A stretch of DNA of 64,000 nt from an uncultured Gemmatimonadota bacterium (GTDB lineage Bacteria > Gemmatimonadota > Gemmatimonadetes > Gemmatimonadales > Gemmatimonadaceae): contig CADEFN010000002.1 in NCBI GenBank assembly GCA_902826615.1, forward strand, positions 796,911-860,910, read 5' to 3'. Shown one piece after another: positions 57,411 through 64,000 of this stretch (position 1 is its first letter; each line of letters opens with the position of its first letter). The position numbers were made by a program, and so were the translations under genes. The notes under the pieces were generated by a model. The model worked only from the letters and a program-made list of their open reading frames with translations. It ran no database searches and was not told the DNA's origin.

Positions 57411-57571
57411 GGGGCGAGTGTGGTGACAGTCGAAGGTGCGTCAGCCACGACCGTCGCGCGAGGGGGGCGGAGTGGTGAAAGGCCGCGTTTTCCTGTCTGG
57501 AGAGCGAAGCCGTTGACGTCGGCGCCACCGCGGGCTAACTCAGCTCTTCCTTTCCAGCGCCCGGGGTCACC
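57411..57571. other. Divergent intergenic region of the two PLP genes
   Basis: These 161 bases separate two divergent class V PLP-enzyme genes and must hold both promoters. I found no convincing promoter pair or palindrome. Confidence 0.4.
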
Positions 57572-58792
57572 ATGCCGATTTCTCGCCGGTCATTTGTCAG
57601 CTCGGCCGCCGTGCTCGCGGCTGGCACCGCCGCACGGCCAGGCGATTCCGCGATGACCCTCATCTCCGACGACCCCCTCGGCGTGCGCGCCGACTTCCCG
57701 GCGGCGACCAGCCGGACCTACCTCAACTCGGCGTACATCACGCCGAGTCCGCGCCAGGTGCTGGCGGCGGGGCAGGCCTTCCTCGAGCGCAAGGTCGAAC
57801 GACCCATTCCGCTGGGTGAGATGCTGCGGAAAACCGATGAGGTCCGGGCGCAGTTCGCGCGGCTCATCAACGCCTCGCCTGACGAAATCGGCTTTCTCTT
57901 TTCCACGAGTGAAGGAGAGAACATTGTCGCGGGGGCCCTCGATCTGGCGCCTGGCGACAACGTGGTGATCGACGAACTCCACTACGAAACCGAGTTTGTG
58001 CTTTATCGCGAGCTGGAGGCACGGCGCGGGATTCAGCTGCGGATTGTGAAACACACCAACGGCGCTGTACATCCGGCCGCCTTCGCCCCGCACATCGACA
58101 AGCGCACACGACTGGTCTCGGTGAGCTGGGTGTCACACGCCAACGGATTCCGGCATGACATGCGCCCCATCGCCGATCTTGCGCACGCGCAGGGCGCGCT
58201 GTTTTACGCCGATGCCATTCAGGCCATCGGCATGGTGCCGGTTGATGTACAGGCCTCGGGCGTCGACTTTCTGTGCTGCGGCACCTACAAGTGGGTGCTC
58301 GGCGGGTTTGGGGTGGCGCCCTTCTACGTCAGGAAGGATCTCATTGAGCGCATCCGGCTCGACCGCTTTGGCGCGCTTCATGTCGCGCGTACACTTCCGG
58401 ACTTCCGGTTCGAATTGCACAAAACCGCCAAACGGTTCGACTACTCCACCTTGCCCTTCAGCGAAGTCTATCAGCTGGGCGCGGGATTGACCTACCTCGA
58501 GAAAGTCGGCGTGCCGCGTATCGAGGCCCATTCGGTCGCGCTGGCGCGACAGCTGTACGAAGGGCTCGACCGGCAGGGCTACAAACTGTTCACACCTCCA
58601 GGCAATGCATCATCGATCGTGACCTTTTTCTTCACGCAGGAGCCGGGCGCGGTACGCGCGGCGTTCGATGCCGCTGCGGTGGATGTGACGGTGCGTGACG
58701 CACAGAAGCAGGTGCGGGTCTCCGCAGCTCTGTTCAACACCAGCGACGACGTCACACGATTTCTGGACACCACCCTCTCCATCTCCGGCTAG
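57572..58792 (+). CDS. Exported class V aminotransferase-fold PLP enzyme, second copy
   Basis: The 406-residue product begins MPISRRSFVSSAAVLAAGTA, a strong Tat signal. It shares the fold of the divergent neighbour: YLNSAYITPSPRQVLAAGQA, FLFSTSEGENIVAGALDLA, VSWVSHANGFRHDMRPI, LFYADAIQAIGMVPVDVQ and the PLP lysine in CGTYKWVLGGFGVAPFYVRK (about residue 239). The two proteins are clearly different in sequence, so they are paralogues of the same type rather than a recent duplication. The substrate is unknown; desulfurase, epimerase and transaminase reactions are all possible. Confidence 0.87.
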   Translation: MPISRRSFVSSAAVLAAGTAARPGDSAMTLISDDPLGVRADFPAATSRTYLNSAYITPSPRQVLAAGQAFLERKVERPIPLGEMLRKTDEVRAQFARLINASPDEIGFLFSTSEGENIVAGALDLAPGDNVVIDELHYETEFVLYRELEARRGIQLRIVKHTNGAVHPAAFAPHIDKRTRLVSVSWVSHANGFRHDMRPIADLAHAQGALFYADAIQAIGMVPVDVQASGVDFLCCGTYKWVLGGFGVAPFYVRKDLIERIRLDRFGALHVARTLPDFRFELHKTAKRFDYSTLPFSEVYQLGAGLTYLEKVGVPRIEAHSVALARQLYEGLDRQGYKLFTPPGNASSIVTFFFTQEPGAVRAAFDAAAVDVTVRDAQKQVRVSAALFNTSDDVTRFLDTTLSISG

Positions 58793-59008
58793 GTGTGGAT
58801 CAACGGACCTTTGTTCGCATCCCATGAGGAATGCAGAGGAGCGACGCGATGCGGCCGACGGCACGGTGTCGGCGCTCGATGTTGCAGGAAATTTGGACGG
58901 TTGGACGCGCGGTGCCGCGGTGTTGCGATGTCCGGCAGGCACGCTTGAGGCGATTGAGCCCCTTGATGTCGAATGCACGAGGTCACCTTCGTCGGTCGCG
59001 CCATAATA

Positions 59009-59045
59009 CTTGCCTAAGGCAAGGATTCGATGTACTCTGGCAAGT
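59009..59045 (+). promoter_or_regulatory. Promoter with palindromic operator upstream of the MarR-GNAT gene
   Basis: CTTGCC (59009-59014) and GGCAAG (59018-59023) form a perfect inverted repeat around TAA. A further half-site GGCAAGT is at 59039-59045. A possible promoter has -35 TTGCCT (59010-59015) and -10 TACTCT (59033-59038), 17 bases apart, so the palindrome covers the -35 box and the extra half-site touches the -10. This suits autoregulation by the MarR protein encoded 50 bases downstream. The rest of the 302-base gap (58793-59094) has no supported gene. Confidence 0.6.
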
Positions 59046-59094
59046 ACTGGATGTCGACTTTTCCGTTGCCAACACACGCCAGGCCACGCGCCAC

Positions 59095-60015
59095 ATGGAC
59101 GCACGAATCGAGACGGTGCGCCGCTTCAGTCGCCTGTACACGAAGCGGATCGGGCTCCTCCACGAGGGATTCCTCGACAGCCCCTTCACACTCACCGAGG
59201 GGCGGCTCATCTACGAACTCGCCCAGCGAGACCAGGCCACGGCCAGCGCCCTCGGTGCCGCGCTCGAACTCGATGCCGGGTACCTGAGTCGCGTCCTCCG
59301 ATCCCTCGTGCGAAGCGGCATTGTACGCAAGCGCAGGTCGCCCGAGGACCGGCGCCAATACCTGCTCTCTTTGAGCGAGCGCGGCGCCCAGGCCTTTGCG
59401 CAGCTCAATGCCACCTCGCAGGCCGAAGTCGGGTCCATGCTCGCCGGGCTTGCCGCAGACGACCAGCAACGGTTGGTGACCGCGCTCTCCCAGCTCGAGG
59501 CCATTCTGGGCGATCGCCAGGAACCGCGCGTACCGTATGTCCTCCGCCTTCATCACGTCGGCGATATGGGGTGGGTCGTCGAGCAGCAGGCGCGACTGTA
59601 CAACCGCGAGTTCGGGTGGACCAGCGAGTACGAGGCGCTCTGTGCAGAGATCGTCGCGCAGTTCCTGCGACATTTCGAGCCGAACCGCGAGCGATGCTGG
59701 ATCGCCGAGCGCGAGGGCGAGCGCGTGGGCTCCGTCTTCCTGATGCGACATCGGGAGCGCGATCGCGTCGCGCGACTTCGGCTGCTCTTCGTTGATGAGC
59801 GCGCGCGGGGGTTCGGGATCGGTCAACGACTGGTACGCGAGTGCACCCACTTCGCTCGCGAGGCCGGATACCAGACGATCACACTCTGGACCAACTCTAT
59901 CCTCCACGCCGCCCGGCGCATCTACCAGCACGAGGGCTACCACCTCGTGCATGAAGAGGCTCATCACACGTTCGGCCAAGACCTCGTCGGCCAAACCTGG
60001 GAGCTGGCGCTGTGA
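59095..60015 (+). CDS. MarR-family regulator fused to GNAT N-acetyltransferase
   Basis: From ATG 59095 the product is 306 residues; the frame is open upstream to 58831 but would run through the operator. Residues 1-145 are a MarR winged helix (FTLTEGRLIYELAQRDQATA, LDAGYLSRVLRSLVRSGIVR, SPEDRRQYLLSLSERG). Residues about 150-306 are a GNAT domain with the acetyl-CoA loop in RARGFGIGQRLVRECTHFA and a closing HAARRIYQHEGYHLVHEEAH. The fusion is a known architecture, in which a small molecule may be both sensed and acetylated. The GTGA overlap with the ThiF gene shows translational coupling. Confidence 0.9.
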   Translation: MDARIETVRRFSRLYTKRIGLLHEGFLDSPFTLTEGRLIYELAQRDQATASALGAALELDAGYLSRVLRSLVRSGIVRKRRSPEDRRQYLLSLSERGAQAFAQLNATSQAEVGSMLAGLAADDQQRLVTALSQLEAILGDRQEPRVPYVLRLHHVGDMGWVVEQQARLYNREFGWTSEYEALCAEIVAQFLRHFEPNRERCWIAEREGERVGSVFLMRHRERDRVARLRLLFVDERARGFGIGQRLVRECTHFAREAGYQTITLWTNSILHAARRIYQHEGYHLVHEEAHHTFGQDLVGQTWELAL

Positions 60016-61157
60016 CGGCACGCGCAGTAGGACCACGTGAGGTGTTTGACCTCGCGGCCTTTCGCGCGTGTGTGGCGACCGTGCTTGCCGATGCGGCGAC
60101 GTCGTACGAACCGGTCTTCGTCCAGCTGGCGCCGGGGGAGCGACGGGGGCTCGAAGTGCTCTGTCTCGAACATGCCATAACCCTGGTGGATTCCATCGAT
60201 CGGCAGCTCGCCGACCTGGCCGCGGTGCGACGCCCTGGCGGAACGGCCGATGACCGCGCGAGATGCATCGCCGACCACGTCGCCCGCGCTGGCGATGCCG
60301 ATGCGTGCGGACTCTGGGTCCTGCTCCCGTGGGAGGTACGCCTGGTGCACCTCCTCGACCCCGCGGCGTATCTCGAGGTGATCACGAGCCGCAACCGGGA
60401 GAAGATCACGCGCGACGAACAGGAGCTGCTGCGCTCACGACTTGTCGGCGTTGTGGGGCTGTCGGTTGGCGGCGAGGCCGCGGTCACCGTCGCGCAGGAG
60501 CACCTCTGCGGTGAGATGGTGCTGGCCGACTTCGACGCGCTCGACCTGTCCAACCTCAACCGCCTCGGCGCCGGCGTCGACGACCTCGGAAAGAACAAGG
60601 CGATCCTCGTAGCGCGACGCATCGTGAAGATCGACCCATACCTGCGGATCCGTGTGTACACCGAAGGCGTCACGGCGGCCAATATCGACTCCTTCCTCGA
60701 CCGACTCGACCTCCTGATCGAGGAGTGCGACAGCCTCCCGCTCAAGTACCTCATGCGCGAGAAGGCCCGGGAACGTCGGCTCAACATCATCTTCGCCGGC
60801 GACGAACGAGGCTTCCTGAGTCTCGAGCCGTACGCGACGCATCCCCGGCTGCCCGCCTTTCATGGTCGAGTCACGGGCCCGCAGCCCCCGCGCGACGCGT
60901 ATGCGACCGCCGCCGAGTTCCTTCGGGCGCTGACCGTTTGGCTTGGCGGATGGGACGCGATCTCCGAGCGCTCGCGGCGCTCGCTGGAGGGAGTGGGCAC
61001 GACGGTGAGTGGCTACCCGCAGTTAGCCGGAGAGGCCCGCCTTGCTGCCGGGCAGCTCGCGTGGTTTGCTCGCAAGCTGCTACTCGGCGAAGGCGTGGAA
61101 CCGTTCGTCGGGCACCTCGATCTCGATGAACTGGTGGCCCGCACGACCCGCAACTAG
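60012..61157 (+). CDS. ThiF/E1-like adenylyltransferase
   Basis: The 381-residue product starts at GTG 60012 inside the previous stop. After an alpha-rich N-terminal region of about 140 residues, an E1-like Rossmann domain begins: LVGVVGLSVGGEAAVTVAQE (about 143-162), MVLADFDALDLSNLNRLGAG with the Arg-containing ATP site, DDLGKNKAILVARRI and LLIEECDSLPLKYLMREKA. The usual E1 sequence GxGxxG is replaced by GLSVGG, as in the Rv1355c-type ThiF group. A conserved-looking Cys (about 239) follows the domain's Asp/Glu run. No ubiquitin-like or sulfur-carrier partner gene is adjacent, so the substrate is unknown. Confidence 0.85.
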   Translation: MTARAVGPREVFDLAAFRACVATVLADAATSYEPVFVQLAPGERRGLEVLCLEHAITLVDSIDRQLADLAAVRRPGGTADDRARCIADHVARAGDADACGLWVLLPWEVRLVHLLDPAAYLEVITSRNREKITRDEQELLRSRLVGVVGLSVGGEAAVTVAQEHLCGEMVLADFDALDLSNLNRLGAGVDDLGKNKAILVARRIVKIDPYLRIRVYTEGVTAANIDSFLDRLDLLIEECDSLPLKYLMREKARERRLNIIFAGDERGFLSLEPYATHPRLPAFHGRVTGPQPPRDAYATAAEFLRALTVWLGGWDAISERSRRSLEGVGTTVSGYPQLAGEARLAAGQLAWFARKLLLGEGVEPFVGHLDLDELVARTTRN

Positions 61158-61257
61158 TCCCCTTGCCCGCCACCGTGTGCCGTTGACGCCGCGCCGGATC
61201 AAGTTCGGGCTGCTTCGTCGCTTTCGCTCCAGGCATTGCCATGTGCCATCTCGACAA

Positions 61258-62022
61258 TCAGTGCGTCATTCCGTACACGAGATAGTTGATCGCCAGCTTG
61301 TACGCGTCGTTGGTGGTGTTCACCGGCCAGAACTCCTGGTCTGACCACTCCATGAAGTCGCCGATGTCGGTGTTGTAGTTCACCACAACCATCAGGCGCT
61401 TCGACGGATCGTTGTCCTCGTAGATCCCCCAGAACTCGCCTTCCAGATCGTCCGCCTGCGGATGATGCAACGTGAACTTCTCGACGCGGAAGAAGGAGTC
61501 ATAGATGGGGTGCGTGACGTCGAGACGTTCGAGACGGGCCTCGGGCAGCGCTTTCTGCATGCCCCGGACAAACACACTCCAGTCGTTGAGCATGAAGTCG
61601 TCAACGATCAGAAAGCCACCCTTGGTGAGGTAATTCCTCAGGCCTTCTGCCTCCGCATCGTTTGGGTACCAGCCCCCAGGTTCGGAGAGGTAGGCGATGG
61701 GATACTTCAGTAACTCGGGATCGTCAAAGGTGTGAATGTTGCTGCCCAGGCGATGCGGCCGAAGTGTTGTCACTTCTTCCATCATCGTCATGAAGTGCCG
61801 CTCCATCGCCGGGTAGTCGTACTCCCACCCGCTGCGGCGGTACACCGTGTAGCGAATACGCGCAAAGGTGAAGCGTCCGTCGTACGGCACATTGGGCTCG
61901 ATGTACACGCGGCCGCGCCCGCGAAAACCTTGCCCGATGAGCAACACGGGGCCGGCAATCGACAGCAGGACGGCCAGCGTCAACAGCAGACGACGCCGCA
62001 CGAGTGAGGAAAGTGCGCGCAC
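61258..62022 (-). CDS. DUF4159 domain-containing exported protein
   Basis: A start at GTG 62022 gives 254 residues with a signal or anchor (RRRLLLTLAVLLSIAGPVLL) and avoids overlap with the upstream gene; an in-frame start at 62094 would overlap it by 17 bases. The DUF4159 signature is clear: FTFARIRYTVYRRSGWEYDY, LSEPGGWYPNDAEAEGLRNY, GGFLIVDDFMLNDW and the closing VVVNYNTDIGDFMEWSD followed by AINYLVYGM. Family function is unknown; members lie in the periplasm and resemble class I glutamine amidotransferase-like folds. The gene is convergent with thiF-like gene 100 bases away. Confidence 0.85.
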   Translation of the reverse strand: MRALSSLVRRRLLLTLAVLLSIAGPVLLIGQGFRGRGRVYIEPNVPYDGRFTFARIRYTVYRRSGWEYDYPAMERHFMTMMEEVTTLRPHRLGSNIHTFDDPELLKYPIAYLSEPGGWYPNDAEAEGLRNYLTKGGFLIVDDFMLNDWSVFVRGMQKALPEARLERLDVTHPIYDSFFRVEKFTLHHPQADDLEGEFWGIYEDNDPSKRLMVVVNYNTDIGDFMEWSDQEFWPVNTTNDAYKLAINYLVYGMTH

Positions 62023-62077
62023 ACTCTCAAGGTGGCGCCGGACCACCCCTTGGCAAGTCGAAGCCAGCCATGACCTG

Positions 62078-63256
62078 CTACTCGTCCTGTACACTCCCCC
62101 AGTTCACGATCGGGAGTACACGGCGTCCACGCGGGTTACTCTTGGCAATGTTGATGAGACCCAGCTGCACGCCATGCAGTGACCGCGCGTAGTTCACCAG
62201 CCCGAGCGTGAGTCCGCGCTGCTGACCGCGAATGTAGTTGAAGGCACTCGCCGAGACTCCTCGCAGCCGCCCCCCGGGCTCCACGCGTACAACGGCTCCC
62301 GCGAGCATGAGCCCGCGAAGCTCCTTGCCGCCAATGCCGACGCCCGACACAGCCACGCCTCGGATTTCCGGCGCGCCCACACCAACTCCGGCAACGGCGA
62401 GCCGCCTTATGGAACCGCCAGCGCCGAGGCCGATCCCGGCGATCATGATCCCTTCCATGTTGCCCCCAACGCCCATACCCACGCCGCTCACACTGATGCC
62501 ACGAAAGTTGCCTCCGACACCCGTGCCAATGCCCGAGAGGGTGACACCGGTGTAGTTGCCACCGACCCCGCCGCCGATCCCGCTCAGCAGCAGTCCACGG
62601 CCATTTCCCCCGGCTGCGGCACCAATTCCCGCCAGTACGATCCCCTCCATGTCGCCGCCGGCGCCCAAGCCAACTCCTGACACGGCGATGCCACGGAACG
62701 AGCCCCCCGCAGCTCCCCCAACTCCAGCGAGCATCATCCCTTCTACGTCTCCCCCGGCGCCGACCCCCACCCCTCCCACCAGCAAGCCACGAACATTCCC
62801 GCCAGCACCACCTCCAACGCCGGCCAGCAACACCCCCTCCAGGTCACCACCGGTTCCGGCACCCACGCCGCCGACAAAAATGCCCTTCATTCGGCCGCCG
62901 GCACCCAACCCGATTCCGCCAATGCCGATGCCCGACAGCTCACTCTCGGCGCTGGCACCAAAAACACCAAGCGCCACGCCGCGGATGCTGCGTCCTCCCG
63001 TCGATGGGAGTCCGAGAGCCAGACCTTTGACGTCGCCAGCTCCTCCTTCCTTGGGCTGCCAGATGGTGACGTTCGCACCGCGCACCCATTCGAGGCGGGT
63101 ATCGCGGAAGTTGAGGCGCAGCCCCTTCACGCGCCGCGAGTCTCCGATCGATATGCCGTGTCTGACGCCGACCCCGCCAGAATCGCGTCCTTCCTGGGCC
63201 GAGAGGCCCGGGGCAGTGACCGCACACACCAACAGCACCGACAACGTTTGCCGCAT
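62078..63256 (-). CDS. Secreted protein with Gly-rich 16-residue tandem repeats (surface-repeat type)
   Basis: ATG 63256, with GAGG four bases upstream, gives 392 residues with a Sec signal (LSVLLVCAVTAPGLSAQE); earlier in-frame starts lie in non-signal sequence. From about residue 95 to 285 there are roughly eleven perfect-length repeats of 16 residues with the pattern GG-x-x-x-G-(I/L/M)-x-(V/L)-(A/S/G)-G-(I/V)-G-x-G-x. Examples: GGDLEGVLLAGVGGGA, GGNVRGLLVGGVGVGA, GGNMEGIMIAGIGLGA. The end has RGLTLGLVNYARSLHGVQLG and LINIA, like the LA_2272-type surface repeats of Leptospira. A beta-solenoid on the cell surface is likely. No enzyme motif was found. Confidence 0.8.
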   Translation of the reverse strand: MRQTLSVLLVCAVTAPGLSAQEGRDSGGVGVRHGISIGDSRRVKGLRLNFRDTRLEWVRGANVTIWQPKEGGAGDVKGLALGLPSTGGRSIRGVALGVFGASAESELSGIGIGGIGLGAGGRMKGIFVGGVGAGTGGDLEGVLLAGVGGGAGGNVRGLLVGGVGVGAGGDVEGMMLAGVGGAAGGSFRGIAVSGVGLGAGGDMEGIVLAGIGAAAGGNGRGLLLSGIGGGVGGNYTGVTLSGIGTGVGGNFRGISVSGVGMGVGGNMEGIMIAGIGLGAGGSIRRLAVAGVGVGAPEIRGVAVSGVGIGGKELRGLMLAGAVVRVEPGGRLRGVSASAFNYIRGQQRGLTLGLVNYARSLHGVQLGLINIAKSNPRGRRVLPIVNWGSVQDE

Positions 63257-63333
63257 GTAACCTCGGGGATGTGGAATCATCGTTCCTACGATGCACACTC
63301 CCCGAGCGTTGCGACGACGCCTGTGAGATGGGC

Positions 63334-64000
63334 CTACCCGATCACCTCGCGATAGAGCCGATAGAGGTTGGCCCCCATGATCTTCTCGATCGCCGCCGAC
63401 CCCAGGCCACGGCGAGAGAGCGCGCTCCACACCACCTCCATCCGACGCGGACCATTCAGCGCCTCGAGAAAGAGGGGGAGCTCGTCATCCACCACCTGCG
63501 AGCCCTCCTCACGCTTCAGCTCGGAGATGTACTCGGGGGTCATCTTGATCACCCGATGGTCGCGATCACTCCCGATGCACACGTGGTCTTCGCCGGCCAC
63601 CTTCACGGCGTGTGCGATGTGATCGATGTACGCATCGAGATTGTCGGTCTTCTTCCGCGTCAGGAATGGCCGAATCTGGCAGATCCCAACGACGCCACCG
63701 CCGTTGGACAACGCGCGCAGGTTGTCGTCGGTGGTGTTGCGCACATGCGCAAAAACCGATTGGCAGCCGGTGTGTGAGATGTGAACGGGTGCACGCGAGG
63801 CGGCGATGGCGTCGGCCATGGTCGCCATGTTCACATGCGACAGATCCAGGAGCATTCGGCGCGAGTTCATGCGATCGATGAGCCTGCGCCCGAACTCTGT
63901 GAGCCGCCCCTCGGCGCGGCAGCCGGCTCCGGCCAGGTTGCGATCGTTGTACGTGAGCTGACAGCTTCGCAGGCCGAGCCGATAGAAGAGATCGACACGG
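63334..64000 (-). CDS. Membrane dipeptidase (peptidase M19), C-terminal part (partial)
   Basis: The gene runs off the right edge, so its 5' end is missing; the last 222 residues are present. The sequence LRSCQLTYNDRNLAGAGCRA, LTEFGRRLIDRMNSRRMLLD, LSHVN, HISHTGCQSVFAHVRNTTDD and DHVCIGSDRDH matches renal-dipeptidase-like enzymes, with His residues in LSHVN and ISHTG and an Asp in GSDRDH as binuclear zinc ligands. These enzymes cleave dipeptides, often outside the cytoplasm. The stop is 77 bases from the start of the repeat protein gene in the same direction. Confidence 0.92.
   Translation of the reverse strand, partial: RVDLFYRLGLRSCQLTYNDRNLAGAGCRAEGRLTEFGRRLIDRMNSRRMLLDLSHVNMATMADAIAASRAPVHISHTGCQSVFAHVRNTTDDNLRALSNGGGVVGICQIRPFLTRKKTDNLDAYIDHIAHAVKVAGEDHVCIGSDRDHRVIKMTPEYISELKREEGSQVVDDELPLFLEALNGPRRMEVVWSALSRRGLGSAAIEKIMGANLYRLYREVIG

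Noticed and set aside
58824-59006. 60-codon plus-strand frame before the MarR-GNAT gene, a possible small substrate for the ThiF-like enzyme
   Set aside because: No ribosome site, third-position GC lower than in neighbours, and it overlaps the beginning of the regulatory region. Tempting because of position, but not supported.
62556-63260. Pro-rich 234-codon plus-strand frame
   Set aside because: It is the exact complement of the Gly-rich repeats (Gly codons read as Pro), not an independent gene.

Overview
The window is high-GC, densely coding bacterial chromosome. The gene content points to a Gram-negative, chemo-organotrophic bacterium, most probably a member of the Gemmatimonadota. The clues are a SusC/SusD pair in a high-GC genome, a DUF1800/DUF1501 Tat-exported pair, a very large Asp-box (sortilin-like) secreted propeller, many secreted amidohydrolase, DUF885 and serine-hydrolase proteins, and signal peptides ending in 'A-Q'. 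The phylum is an inference from gene families; there is no rRNA or other marker here. I saw no tRNA, rRNA, CRISPR array, insertion sequence or prophage.

Layout. 1-602: end of a type II secretion locus (GspF tail, GspG). 871-3856: DUF1800 and DUF1501 proteins, closed by a hairpin with 9-bp repeats. 3967-5738: a cupredoxin lipoprotein, a doubtful small gene and CutC. 5777-10531: promoter, hairpin-rich leader, SusC and SusD. 10601-14061: a secreted barrel-like protein, a TPR-like secreted protein and a ROK-type kinase. 14143-15351: an AAA ATPase of lower GC that looks acquired. 15428-19575: a two-gene operon of a double VOC protein and a large GH123/DUF6067-like hydrolase. 19780-27108: amidohydrolase lipoprotein, diaminopropionate ammonia-lyase-like enzyme, Asp-box protein and MFS exporter. 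27157-33707: Uma2 nuclease and a complete tripartite RND efflux operon. 33839-41006: SnoaL-like protein, GH20 hexosaminidase and a tightly packed run of symporter, dihaem cytochrome c, nucleotidyltransferase, cyclase and truncated haemoglobin. 41015-44957: BlaI, M56 peptidase and DUF2723 protein in one operon. 45073-52472: galactokinase-like kinase, VOC, AlkD-like protein, GH109, amidohydrolase and serine hydrolase. 52552-58792: two exported TIM-barrel isomerases, DUF885 and two divergent class V PLP enzymes. 59095-61157: MarR-GNAT fusion and ThiF-like E1 enzyme behind a palindromic operator. 61258-64000: DUF4159 protein, a Gly-rich 16-residue-repeat protein and an M19 dipeptidase cut by the window end.

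How the genes fit together. Much of the window serves scavenging of glycans, amino sugars and peptides outside the cytoplasm: SusCD uptake, GH20, GH109, the GH123-like enzyme, a galactokinase relative, DUF885 and M19 peptidases, amidohydrolases. Export relies heavily on Tat-type signals and lipoproteins. The most interesting signals are: (1) the octamer CGTTAGGC, always on the coding strand in the exact copies found, which makes the rare Leu codon TTA occur almost only before Gly; (2) the MarR-GNAT/ThiF operon with a palindrome over its -35 box; (3) a BlaI-M56-DUF2723 operon with a palindrome over its -10 box; (4) the Gly-rich 16-residue solenoid; (5) 9-bp tandem repeats placed just after stop codons; and (6) a galactokinase whose sugar-contacting Glu is Lys. 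All counts were made by eye.
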